A DNA stretch of 64,000 nucleotides. Origin: Rickettsia felis URRWXCal2 (GTDB taxonomy: Bacteria; Pseudomonadota; Alphaproteobacteria; Rickettsiales; Rickettsiaceae). The DNA lies in contig CP000053.1 of NCBI GenBank assembly GCA_000012145.1, positions 868,001-932,000 of the forward strand, read 5' to 3'. Shown one piece after another: positions 1 to 7,503 of this stretch; position 1 is the stretch's first letter, and the number at the start of each line of letters is the position of its first letter. Position numbers and translations under genes: made by a program. Under the pieces are notes generated by a model. It made no database searches. It was not told the origin of the DNA and was given only the letters and a program-made list of their open reading frames with translations.

Positions 1-1
1 A

Positions 2-484
2 GCAACTAATAGTCCTAGAAAAGGTCAATATAATCCGGAAACCAAAGGAAAACTTTCAGTACACCAAAAAGAAGATCAATTAGATAAAGTTAGTCAAAAA
101 TTCTTAGATGGAGTTAAATCAGAAGGAATAGACCGAATATTTGAAAATTTTGTATTTGGAGTAAAAACTATATTTAACGGGTATTTAGGGGCAGCTTTAG
201 AAAATCAACAAAGCATAGTAATTATTCCGGGCGAATCTTCAAGCCAAGTGACCGTAGGTACAAATTTATTACCGGGGCAGGTATATATCAAACCTAATCA
301 GGCAATGAATGATATACATAAATTACAAGTAAATAAATTATCGGAAAAAGGGATAAAGATATTCAACGGTGATGAAAAAGTATTAACTCCGTATCCTCCT
401 ATCATAATTCCTAATGATGCAAGTATAATAGCAGAGCAGTTTATCGAATTTAATGATGCTGAACTAATGGGTAATAATACTTAA
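2..484 (+). CDS. Hypothetical protein, 3' end only (partial)
   Basis: An open frame runs from the left edge of the window to a TAA stop, giving at least 160 residues; its start lies outside. A GTG at 248 could be read as a start, but the frame is open upstream and looks coding, so I treat this as the tail of a longer gene. The visible sequence is hydrophilic at first (PRKGQYNPETKGKLSVHQKE), then has a mildly hydrophobic segment (VFGVKTIFNGYLGAAL) and a proline-rich patch (TPYPPIIIPNDAS). I do not recognise a family. It lies next to decayed accessory genes, so it may itself be accessory. Confidence 0.5.
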   Translation, partial: ATNSPRKGQYNPETKGKLSVHQKEDQLDKVSQKFLDGVKSEGIDRIFENFVFGVKTIFNGYLGAALENQQSIVIIPGESSSQVTVGTNLLPGQVYIKPNQAMNDIHKLQVNKLSEKGIKIFNGDEKVLTPYPPIIIPNDASIIAEQFIEFNDAELMGNNT

Positions 485-512
485 ATATTTGAGGAATATA
501 TTTAATAACTTT

Positions 513-583
513 GGCGGGGAGCGTGGGACGTTATGCGAACCTTTAATGAGTTTAGATTAGAGCTTATTAAGCCTATGCTTAAG
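513..583 (+). repeat. Short direct repeat, copy 1
   Basis: About 71 bp, roughly 75% similar to 1806-1877. The most conserved core is ACGTTATGCGAACCTT in both. The two copies are in the same orientation and bracket the frameshifted alpha/beta hydrolase. I do not recognise the element; it could be the scar of a mobile sequence. Confidence 0.5.
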
Positions 584-645
584 CATTATTTACTTAAATA
601 ATCTTACACCGTATTGTAACAAATTTTGTTAAAAAATATTTCTTG

Positions 646-1272
646 TTACCTTTTTAGTAAGCATAATTCATTTATATCTTTTGCTAGTCCTGACAATTCT
701 TCATTAATTCGATCAAAGCAACTTAACCAAGGAAAGTGTCCTGTATCACATAGTTCGATTATTTTTATGTTAGGACGAGACCATTCCGTATTTTCTAAAA
801 ATAGTTTAATAGGAAGTGACCTATCATCGTGACTTCCAATAATTAATGTCGGTAATTTATTGGGTATCCAGCTATATTTATAAGAGTTATAAAAATTTTG
901 ACTAGCCCATATTCTTGTTTTTATATTATATGAACAAAGTTCTAATAACTGCTTTCCAACTGGGATTTCATGTTCACAAAATATATATGAGATGTTTGCA
1001 TAAAAAAATGTCTTTAATTGATCATCTGTCGGGTTTGTATATAACTCCTCTATATCATTGGTTATATCCGGTAAATTATATTTAGTAGCAGTTTCTTGCA
1101 ATAATTCCGTCCAAGAACTATTTGGAGTACTATTCATTATAATTAAACCAACTAATAAATTTTCTAAATTATCTATAGTTAATGCAAGCATACCGCTAAA
1201 AGAGTGGGTAACAAGTATACAAGGTGTTAATTTATTTACTACTTCTATTAAAGCCCGCTTTCCAATCTTCAT
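646..1272 (-). pseudogene. Alpha/beta hydrolase, C-terminal part of a frameshifted gene
   Basis: This frame carries the catalytic half of a small alpha/beta-fold hydrolase. It shows a nucleophile-elbow-like THSFSGM (S in G/H-x-S-x-G context), an acid loop GSHDDRS and a terminal catalytic histidine in CDTGHFPW. The N-terminal oxyanion-hole part lies in another frame (1232-1501), and the two overlap around SYEDWKAGF. The real protein would be about 285 residues, in the size range of proline-iminopeptidase-like hydrolases. The ATG used here is only an artefact of the frame change. The substrate is unknown. Because the triad is preserved across the two frames, inactivation looks recent. Confidence 0.6.
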
Positions 1273-1501
1273 AACTTATTTCTTCAGTATTACGATTATC
1301 GCCGTCCCCAGGAAAATCACCTATATATAATGAACCTTGTAAATCTAATTTTGATACAAAATCAATCAAGTAATTAGATCCCATGCCAGGACCGCCGGGA
1401 AGAAAAAGCCAATTAAGTTTACAAACACTATTTTCTTTTAATTTATTTAACCTATAATTTCTTACGAATGAATAATTAGTTTTCATTCCTTCCTCTTTCA
1501 T
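1232..1501 (-). pseudogene. Alpha/beta hydrolase, N-terminal part of a frameshifted gene
   Basis: The frame starts MKEEGMKTNYSFVRNYRLN, and the second methionine is also a possible start. It contains LFLPGGPGMGSNYL, the oxyanion-hole motif (usually HGGPG) of alpha/beta hydrolases. It then runs into a stop after YEDWKAGFNRSSK, while the next frame continues the family (NKLTPCILVTHSFSG). The shift falls at about 1225-1250. I see no classical slippery heptamer, so a single-base indel is more likely than programmed frameshifting. Together with 646-1272 it would make one hydrolase gene. Confidence 0.6.
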
Positions 1502-1665
1502 ATAAATTCCTTATATTGTTTTAACAAAAACAGCTATACATACTATAAACTTATTTTAAATATTTAATGTTTAATTTTATGCAATTATTTTATTAAATTC
1601 CACCTACGCTTAAGTTTTGTTATGTCTTAATTTGAAAACTACAAAAGTATAATATAAATTTTTGT

Positions 1666-1740
1666 GAAGCAAGAAATTTGTTAAGTCAATTAACTAAGAA
1701 TGATGTAGAATGTTTAGCAGATATTTTAGATCAGTTTTAA
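1666..1740 (+). pseudogene. Possible C-terminal gene remnant (25 codons)
   Basis: A short frame, ARNLLSQLTKNDVECLADIL followed by DQF and a TAA stop, reads like the leucine-rich final helix of a regulator or similar protein, with no upstream body left. This is the only coding-like signal between 1502 and 1979, which otherwise holds AT-rich sequence and the second repeat copy. Weak evidence. Confidence 0.2.
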
Positions 1741-1805
1741 AAGGAAAATTTTTTAAATTAAAATTTGCTTTACCTTTGTAATACCTTACTTATGTAAATC
1801 AAGCT

Positions 1806-1877
1806 GGTGGGGAACATGGTACGTTATGCGAACCTTAAAGTAGTACAGATTAGCGTTAGTTTAGACTACACTTAAGC
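1806..1877 (+). repeat. Short direct repeat, copy 2
   Basis: Partner of 513-583 in the same orientation, sharing the ACGTTATGCGAACCTT core and the CTTAAGC end. It lies between the hydrolase pseudogene and the Mrr-like nuclease pseudogene. Confidence 0.5.
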
Positions 1878-1979
1878 CTTTTCCTTTAGGTAATTTTATA
1901 TGAAAAAGCTCTTGACTCTATAACAATAGAATTATATAAGTTGAAATAGTGTAAGTAAATTACACTAAAAGAAAGTAAT

Positions 1980-2639
1980 TTGTACGAACCTACTATTCAG
2001 ATGAAAGAGGACATAATAAAGTTTCTAGTTGGAATTGGAATAATAGGCATTGTCGTGTGTTATTTCATGATCAAGGAACACATTAATGCAGAAATTAACT
2101 CTGGGGCTTTGAAACTATTTGAAAGAAGAAAGGAAGAATTAGAATTTATACTTCAACAAAAAAAACAAGTAATAGTTCAAGAAATTAATGAGCGTACAAG
2201 TTATAATGTTGCTATAAGAAAAGCATTTGAAGAAAACTATATTAAAGGGCGTCATTGGTTAGCTGAATATATTGCTGAAGCCGATAAAGCTTGTGATAGT
2301 AAGATTTCTCATTATCTCCAGACAAAAAAGCATCCTGCTCCTAGTGCAGCCAAAGCAGTACAAGAAGCAAAGGCAGAAAAAAGAGCATTATTAAAGCAAG
2401 TTAAGTTTCTAGAATATCAAATTAAAAGCTATAAAGAGTATTTTCCATTTTTAGAAGAATTTGAAGAAGAGATAGTAAATGAGCATATTGATTTTATAAC
2501 CGAAAACACTTCTGACATTATTGATAATATTGATCGTGCTGCTCTTTATCTTAGTAAAGAAGAATATCAGAAGTTATCAACAGAAAAGCGTAATCAATTA
2601 GCGTTAGATCGCTATATTGAACGAACTAAAGAAAAGTAG
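1980..2639 (+). pseudogene. Membrane-anchored coiled-coil protein, N-terminal part of an interrupted Mrr-like nuclease
   Basis: A frame of about 219 codons from TTG at 1980; the ATG at 2001 (MKEDIIKFLVGIGIIGIVV) is the better start. Residues around 12-28 form one membrane helix (VGIGIIGIVVCYFMI), followed by a long Lys/Glu-rich coiled coil. The TAG at 2637-2639 is not the natural end. The same frame continues directly into EIGRLYERFLGYKYESEKW, the start of a restriction-endonuclease-like domain. A single C-to-T change (CAG to TAG) would explain the stop. Whether the N-terminal piece is still made or useful is unknown. Confidence 0.6.
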
Positions 2640-3167
2640 GAAATTGGAAGATTATATGAAAGGTTCTTAGGATATAAATATGAGTCTGAAAAATGGAATG
2701 TATCTTATATTGGTGCCATAAAAGGCTATGAAGACATGGGAAGAGATCTTATTTGTATGAAAGATGGAAAAATACATATTGTTCAAGCAAAGTGTTGGTC
2801 AGCTGATAAAACAATTCACGAGAAACATATATTTCAACTTTATGGTACAACCTTATGCTATGAGTTAGAAAATAATATACCACTTGGAACAGTAATACCA
2901 ATTTTTGCAACCACTACAAAATTATCAAAAGTTGCCCAAGCAGTTGCTTCTCGGCTTGGAGTTATGATAAAAGAGATCCCTTTAGAGAAGAAATATACCA
3001 TGATTAAATGCAATGTAAATCAGGGTAATAAAATTTATCACTTACCGTTTGATTAACAATACGATCGAGTAAAAATTCAAGGTAAAGAAGAATTATATGC
3101 TGCTACAGTAAAAGAAGCTGAGACCAAAGGTTTTAGAAGAGCAAAACGCTATTTTATTCCTACTTAG
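2640..3167 (+). pseudogene. Restriction-endonuclease-like (Mrr-type) domain, with a second in-frame stop
   Basis: This is the direct in-frame continuation of 1980-2639 past a TAG. It reads EIGRLYERFLGYKYE, then GAIKGYEDMGRDLICMKDG, then HIVQAKCW. That is the E...G(x)D...QAK pattern of the PD-(D/E)xK Mrr catalytic fold, with Asp in GRDL and Gln-x-Lys in VQAK. An ATG at 2736 gives a free-standing 106-residue frame ending at TAA 3054-3056, but coding sequence resumes in the same frame (QYDRVKIQGKEELYAATVKE...KGFRRAKRYF) to TAG 3165-3167. Both stops are one C-to-T change from Gln codons. A membrane anchor plus coiled coil plus nuclease suggests a defence or DNA-uptake role, but the gene looks dead here. 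Confidence 0.65.
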
Positions 3168-3193
3168 TAATTAGGTAAAGATTTATATAGTAT

Positions 3194-3283
3194 TGGCGGA
3201 TAGGGTGGGATTCGAACCCACGGTACGGTTGCCCGTACGCCAGTTTTCAAGACTAGTGCCTTAAACCGCTCGGCCACCTATCC
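3194..3283 (-). tRNA. tRNA-Ser(UGA)
   Basis: On the minus strand the gene begins GGATAGGTGGCCGAGCGG and ends CCTATCCGCCA with an encoded CCA. The acceptor stems pair (GGATAGG/CCTATCC). It has a long variable arm (GCGTACGGGCAACCGTAC), typical of class II tRNA, and the anticodon loop CTTGAAA gives UGA. The length is 90 nt with CCA. Confidence 0.95.
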
Positions 3284-3306
3284 AAGAAGATTCATACCAA
3301 ATAATC

Positions 3307-3340
3307 TTATATATTTCAAGGGAAATCTTGAAATATATAA
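3307..3340 (-). terminator. Inverted repeat downstream of trpS
   Basis: A 14-bp perfect stem (TTATATATTTCAAG paired with CTTGAAATATATAA) with a 6-nt loop ends 3 bp from the trpS stop. There is no clear T-run, so it may be a weak terminator or an mRNA-stabilising hairpin. Confidence 0.5.
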
Positions 3341-3342
3341 AT

Positions 3343-4335
3343 TTAAATTACAAATCCGAATTGTTCTTTCACTTCGTTAACCGTTTCAGAGGCTCTAATT
3401 CTTGCTTTTTCTGCTCCTTTGTGCAGTATTTTTAATAAATATTCTTTATCATTCATTAATTCTAAATATTTATCACGTATTGGTTGTAGATTTGTAATAA
3501 TAATTTCTGCTAAATCCTCTTTAAATTTTGAAAAACCTTGGTTCTGATAATTATTGATTATTTTTTCTAAACTTTCTTCGGATAAACTTCTATAAATATC
3601 TAATAAATTACTAATTTCCGGTCTTGTTTCTTTATCATAGCTAACAAAGCTTAAATGATCAGTTTTGGCTTTTTTTATTTTTTGATGAATAAGATCATTA
3701 TCGTCTTTTAAATTGATACGGGAAAAATCCGAAATATCAGATTTACTCATTTTCTTTAATCCATCCCGTAAGCTCATGATTCTTGTACCTGTTTCACTAA
3801 TTAAAACCTCAGGAACTTTTAGAATTTCTTTATCAAATCTCCTATTTATCACCCCTGCAATATCTCTTGTTAGTTCTAGATGCTGTTTTTGGTCTTCACC
3901 GACAGGCACTATATCAGCTTTATATATAAGTATATCAGCTGCCATAAGTACCGGATAAGAAAATAACCCAAGGCATGCTTTCTCTTGATCGCTTCCGGCT
4001 TTATCTTTAAATTGCGTCATTCGCTTTAACCATCCAAGCGGTGTAACACAATTTAGTAGCCAAGCAAGTTCTGCATGCTCTTTTACCATACTCTGGGCAA
4101 AAATCGTTACTTTGTCGGGGTTAAGCCCTGCTGCTAAATAAACGGCAAGAACCCCCATAATTGAATTATTAAGTTCTGAGGGCTTAATATCAACCGTGAT
4201 AGCATGCAAATCCGCTAAGAAGAAAAAACAATTATATTCTTCCTGCATTTTAACCCAGTTTCTAATTGAACCTAAATAGTTACCGAGATGTAAAGAACCG
4301 GTTGCTTGCACACCGGAAAGAACAGTTTTTTTCAT
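3343..4335 (-). CDS. trpS: Tryptophanyl-tRNA synthetase
   Basis: Charges tRNA-Trp with tryptophan in the cytoplasm. The 330-residue protein has the normal bacterial TrpRS length. The class I signature HIGH appears as SLHLGN at residues 14-19, and the KMSKS loop is at 195-199. Between them, the family region VPVGEDQKQHLELTRDIA (about 143-160) is intact, as is the DxxLF-type block ACLGLFSYPVLMAADIL. It starts at MKKTVLSGVQATG, the usual start of the family. The gene is followed by a hairpin and then tRNA-Ser on the same strand. It is divergent from plsC, with an RPE-like repeat between them. Confidence 0.97.
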   Translation of the reverse strand: MKKTVLSGVQATGSLHLGNYLGSIRNWVKMQEEYNCFFFLADLHAITVDIKPSELNNSIMGVLAVYLAAGLNPDKVTIFAQSMVKEHAELAWLLNCVTPLGWLKRMTQFKDKAGSDQEKACLGLFSYPVLMAADILIYKADIVPVGEDQKQHLELTRDIAGVINRRFDKEILKVPEVLISETGTRIMSLRDGLKKMSKSDISDFSRINLKDDNDLIHQKIKKAKTDHLSFVSYDKETRPEISNLLDIYRSLSEESLEKIINNYQNQGFSKFKEDLAEIIITNLQPIRDKYLELMNDKEYLLKILHKGAEKARIRASETVNEVKEQFGFVI

Positions 4336-4378
4336 TATAATACCTTATTTATTTTACTCGTTGTAAAATTATGTTATA

Positions 4379-4503
4379 TATACTCGATGAACTTGAAAAA
4401 TTGGCAACAAAGTTTTTCATTTTTAATCCTCACGTAGATTTAACTACACTGCGGTTAAAAATCTCAAAACGCCTTGCTCTTTTTCAAGTTGATCTTCGTA
4501 TAC
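4379..4503. repeat. RPE-like palindromic repeat between trpS and plsC
   Basis: About 125 bp with inverted ends (TCGATGAACTTGAAAAATTGG at one side, TTTTTCAAGTTGATCTTCGT at the other). Its reverse complement matches the element at 39721-39844 at both ends (ACGAAGATCAACTT... and ...CAATTTTTgAAGTTCATCG). A reading frame through it (from 4371) is a by-product. Confidence 0.65.
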
Positions 4504-4530
4504 TAAATTATATTAATTTTTTGTTAAATT

Positions 4531-5256
4531 ATGCTTTGGCGTTTAAGAATTTTATCATTTTACGGATTATTATCGTTATTTACATTTATTTTTTTTCTTA
4601 TATGTTACATACCCGTAACATTTTTCAATGTCAACTATCAAATAAGATACAGAATTGCCATTATTTTTTCTTATGCTTTTGTGTGGCTTGCAAAAATTTG
4701 TTGCGGTCTTAAATATGAGGTAGAGGGGCTTGAGAAATTACCGAAAACAATCTCAATAGTCGTGTCTAATCACCAATCTTTCTGGGATCAAATGTTTATG
4801 CAACTGATTATTCCTAAACATTCTTGGGTATTAAAGCGTGAATTATTTAATATACCCTTGCTTGGTTGGGGGCTTCGGATGGTTAAACCTATTGCGGTTG
4901 ACCGTGGTACTAATAGCTCGGTTGCTCAGATTTTAAGAGAAGGTCAGGAAAAAATAAAAGAAGGGTTATGGTTAATAATATTTCCGGAATCAACCAAAGT
5001 CCCACCTGATAGAACAGTGAAATTTAAGCCAAGTGCCGTAAAGCTTGCTTCAATTACTAAAGTTCCAATTGTAATGTTGGCTCATAATGCCGGTTTATTT
5101 TGGCCTAGAGGCTTTTGGTTTAAGCAGCCTGGAACTATAAAGGTAAAGATTATAGGTGTAATAGAAAAAGAAGAAATAGAACAAACAGACGTACGTATAC
5201 TTAATGACAAGGTTGAGCAAATTATTAACAGTGAAAAGCAAAAATTATTAAATTAA
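4531..5256 (+). CDS. plsC: 1-acyl-sn-glycerol-3-phosphate acyltransferase
   Basis: Transfers the second acyl chain to lysophosphatidic acid, making phosphatidic acid for membrane lipids. The 241-residue protein has an N-terminal hydrophobic helix (LRILSFYGLLSLFTFIFFLI). It has the acyltransferase catalytic motif NHQSFWD (NHx4D) at about residue 80 and a second conserved block IFPESTKVPP, where the family usually has FPEGTR. It starts MLWRLRIL; a longer frame from 4371 is in a different phase and lies in a repeat, so I rejected it. It is an acyltransferase of the PlsC family with high confidence; the exact acyl preference cannot be read from sequence. Confidence 0.9.
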   Translation: MLWRLRILSFYGLLSLFTFIFFLICYIPVTFFNVNYQIRYRIAIIFSYAFVWLAKICCGLKYEVEGLEKLPKTISIVVSNHQSFWDQMFMQLIIPKHSWVLKRELFNIPLLGWGLRMVKPIAVDRGTNSSVAQILREGQEKIKEGLWLIIFPESTKVPPDRTVKFKPSAVKLASITKVPIVMLAHNAGLFWPRGFWFKQPGTIKVKIIGVIEKEEIEQTDVRILNDKVEQIINSEKQKLLN

Positions 5257-5320
5257 TATTAGGTTTTAAAAATAATTAGTATTATCATAAAATTACAACC
5301 TAGTTCTTATGGAGGTATTT

Positions 5321-5761
5321 ATGGTAAGTACAGCACCGTTAAAATTAATTGCAGTTATCGATAGTAAACAAATGATGCTTTACGACGCGTTGGGGATTAA
5401 AATTACTACTAATAAACCTTTAAAATTATCTTTGGATTTAGAGGAACATCACCACCATAGAGAAAAAAGACAAAGCCTTTACCAGAATAAATCTACCCCA
5501 GGATCACTTTTTGAGCCGCATACTTCGCTAAAAGACATAGAACATAAAGAAGCAGCAAGGAGCGTTATTAAACATTTAGAGAAAGTAACTACTGCTGATC
5601 AAGCTAAATATAAGGAATTGATTATTGTAGCAGAACCGCAGATGCTTGGATGTGTTAGACAAGAACTTAAAAACGGTCTAAAAAAGATGGTTACTAAAGA
5701 AATCGCTAAGGATTTAGTACAACATAGTACAGATGCAGTCGAGCGAGCAGTATTTTCTTAG
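5321..5761 (+). CDS. Host attachment protein family (PF10116-like)
   Basis: A small protein (146 residues) that resembles the family annotated as required for attachment to host cells: an N-terminal LIAVIDSKQMMLYDA strand-turn, a central basic patch and a C-terminal ELIIVAEPQMLGCVRQEL followed by a helix. This family resembles ribosome or translation factor folds, and the attachment role is weakly supported in general. I chose ATG 5321 because GGAGG sits 6-7 nt upstream; ATG 5309 would place no ribosome-binding site in front. The central EEHHHHREKR His cluster is notable. It follows plsC on the same strand. Confidence 0.65.
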   Translation: MVSTAPLKLIAVIDSKQMMLYDALGIKITTNKPLKLSLDLEEHHHHREKRQSLYQNKSTPGSLFEPHTSLKDIEHKEAARSVIKHLEKVTTADQAKYKELIIVAEPQMLGCVRQELKNGLKKMVTKEIAKDLVQHSTDAVERAVFS

Positions 5762-5785
5762 ACCAAATAGTATTAACAGCTTTTT

Positions 5786-5853
5786 CGTCATTGCGAGGAA
5801 ATTACGTAGTAATTGACGAAGCAATCTCAGGATATTTGATGAGATTGCCACAC
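5786..5853. repeat. RPE (TCATTGCGAG family)
   Basis: Starts CGTCATTGCGAGG and carries the inner AATCTCAGG...GAGATTGCCAC arms typical of this family in the window. It lies just after the host-attachment gene. Confidence 0.7.
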
Positions 5854-5902
5854 TCCTTTCAGTTGTTCGCAAGATATTGTTGCGTGGACCGGTAAAACCC
5901 AC

Positions 5903-6004
5903 TATGTCACCCCGTGGCTTGACCACGGGGTCCATAAAAACAATAAAAAATACTAATATTTTAGTATTTTTAACTGGATCCCGTGGTCAAGCCACGGGAT
6001 GACA
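5903..6004. repeat. RPE (CCCGTGG...CCACGGG family)
   Basis: Inverted ends GTCACCCCGTGGCTTGACC and GGTCAAGCCACGGGATGAC, with the inner segment CATAAAAACAATAAAAAATA. A closely related copy lies at 57900-58004. It fills the gap before the lone antitoxin. Confidence 0.75.
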
Positions 6005-6048
6005 TAGGTGAAATTGATCCACTCAACAATGCCCGCTCACAATGACGA

Positions 6049-6315
6049 TCATTTAGCGGTGTCGTTTAAAAATTTTTCAAATTGTTTTAAGTTATAGCTT
6101 TCAAACTCACCGTTTTTTGCCTGCTTAAATGATTCTAATGTTTCTTTATTAGGAATCTTAATATGTGGTTTGAAAGGCAAACCGCCGCTATTTATACATT
6201 GATTCAGGAATATCCTCATGGCTTCCGACATAGTCATACCCATTTGCTTAAATATTTCTTCTGCTTCTGTCTTTATATCTTCTGAAACACGTAACCTAAT
6301 ATCTACAGTATTCAT
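6049..6315 (-). CDS. RelB/DinJ-family antitoxin (orphan)
   Basis: An 88-90 residue protein with the ribbon-helix-helix start NTVDIRLRVSEDIKTEAEEI followed by FKQMGMTMSEAMRIFLNQ, as in RelB/DinJ antitoxins. These bind DNA as dimers and neutralise a RelE/YafQ-type mRNase. The C-terminal toxin-wrapping tail is short and acidic/hydrophobic. Two methionines (MIMNTVD) could serve as start; I used the second (6315). No toxin gene sits beside it: downstream is RPE sequence and upstream is a divergent hydrolase. It is either an orphan antitoxin or a relic. Confidence 0.8.
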   Translation of the reverse strand: MNTVDIRLRVSEDIKTEAEEIFKQMGMTMSEAMRIFLNQCINSGGLPFKPHIKIPNKETLESFKQAKNGEFESYNLKQFEKFLNDTAK

Positions 6316-6463
6316 AATCATAATGCCTATTTAGTTATTATCCGCTATTTTAGTATATATGGCGGCATGCGTCAATACAATCATATTTTAATTAAGAATA
6401 GTTGCACTAATAAGAAAAAGTGGTAAAATATCATATCGAACAAATTAAATATTATGAATAATT

Positions 6464-7183
6464 ATGCCGCAAATTTATTTTAACGGTCCGGAAGGACGAA
6501 TTGAAGGAAGATATGCAAAAGCTACTTCGCCTAATGCCCCTATTGCATTAATTCTTCATCCTCATCCTTTATATGAGGGTAATATGAATAATAAAGTAGT
6601 TTATAATGCCTATAAAATTTTAGCAGATAACGGTTATACCGTCTTACGTATTAATTTTAGAGGAGTAGGGGGATCGCAAGGTAAATTTGATAACGGAGTC
6701 GGTGAAGTTGTTGATGCTGGGGCAGCTCTCGACTGGTTACAGCAGAATAACCCAAATGCTCAGTCCAATCTAATATTAGGTTTTTCTTTCGGAGCATGGA
6801 TAGCTATACAGCTCGTAATGAGACGTCCGGAAATAAATCATTTTATTGCTATTTCGCCGCCGGTTAATACAATTCATAAATATGACTTCTCTTTCCTTTC
6901 ACCTTGTCCCATCCCAGGGTTTATATTACAGGGAGATAATGATAGTATAGTATCGGCAGATGATGTAAAAGACCTAGCAAATAGATTATCTAAGCAACAA
7001 TCCCATATTAAAGTTGATTATAAAATTATCAATGGGGCTGACCATTTCTTTCGTTATAAAACTGAAGAATTTTCTAAAGCAATAAGTGATTATTTAATAA
7101 CGATCCAATCTAATTATCATCACCATAATAACAATGTAAATGAAGAAGTTAGTAAGAGCCAAAAGAAACTATTTTTATATTAG
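6464..7183 (+). CDS. Alpha/beta hydrolase, COG2945-like
   Basis: A 239-residue serine hydrolase of the dienelactone-hydrolase-like superfamily. It has the HPHPLYEGNMNNKVV oxyanion region, RINFRGVGGSQG, the nucleophile elbow GFSFGAW, the acid strand LQGDNDSIV and the catalytic histidine in GADHFF. The substrate is unknown. The normal family length is about 210, and the C-terminal extension (NYHHHNNNVNEEVSKSQKK) is probably disordered. The start MPQIYFNGPEGRIEGRY fits the family. A TCATTGCGAG-type RPE begins 13 bp after the stop. Confidence 0.85.
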   Translation: MPQIYFNGPEGRIEGRYAKATSPNAPIALILHPHPLYEGNMNNKVVYNAYKILADNGYTVLRINFRGVGGSQGKFDNGVGEVVDAGAALDWLQQNNPNAQSNLILGFSFGAWIAIQLVMRRPEINHFIAISPPVNTIHKYDFSFLSPCPIPGFILQGDNDSIVSADDVKDLANRLSKQQSHIKVDYKIINGADHFFRYKTEEFSKAISDYLITIQSNYHHHNNNVNEEVSKSQKKLFLY

Positions 7184-7196
7184 GTTTTATCTTATC

Positions 7197-7316
7197 CGTC
7201 ATTGCGAGGAGCGAAGCGACGTGGCAATCCAGAAAAAGATTAAAAAAATTCTGTAAATCAGAATTTTTTACTGGATTGCTTCGTCGAATTACTACGTAAT
7301 TCTTCTCGCAATGACG
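7197..7316. repeat. RPE (TCATTGCGAG family)
   Basis: 120 bp with terminal inverted repeats CGTCATTGCGAGGAG / CTTCTCGCAATGACG and the inner palindrome AAATTCTG...CAGAATTT. Confidence 0.85.
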
Positions 7317-7372
7317 GAAAACGGTCCACGCAACAATGCCGTAGCGAAGTGCTTTGTTGCATGGCTTGTTTT

Positions 7373-7490
7373 ATGTCATTTCCACGAAAACGGGAATCCA
7401 GTAAAACCTATAAAAAACTTGTTTTTTTAGGTTTGTTTTGCCAATATTAAGACTATTTTTTCTGGATTCCTGCTTCCGCAGGAATGACAT
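7373..7490. repeat. RPE (ATGTCATTCC...GGAATGACAT family)
   Basis: 118 bp with inverted ends of the ATGTCATTyCnCG type and inner AATCCAGTAAAA...CTGGATTCC arms. It sits between the hydrolase and the hem operon, converging from both sides. With the preceding RPE it accounts for most of 7184-7503. Confidence 0.85.
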
Positions 7491-7503
7491 GATACAACAA
7501 CAC

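Noticed and set aside
248..484. GTG at 248 as the start of a 78-residue gene
   Set aside because: The same phase is open and coding-like back to the window edge; treated as part of a longer partial gene.
1225..1272. Programmed frameshift in the alpha/beta hydrolase
   Set aside because: No slippery heptamer or downstream structure visible; a simple indel is more likely.
2637..2639. Recoding (readthrough or special amino acid) at TAG in the nuclease gene
   Set aside because: A second unrelated in-frame stop (TAA) follows in the same gene, which fits ordinary decay better.
4371..4712. 113-residue plus-strand frame before plsC
   Set aside because: Its first half is RPE-like repeat sequence and its second half is the plsC N-terminus in another phase.
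5714..5935. 73-residue minus-strand frame
   Set aside because: Runs through RPE sequence and the end of the host-attachment gene; no family resemblance.
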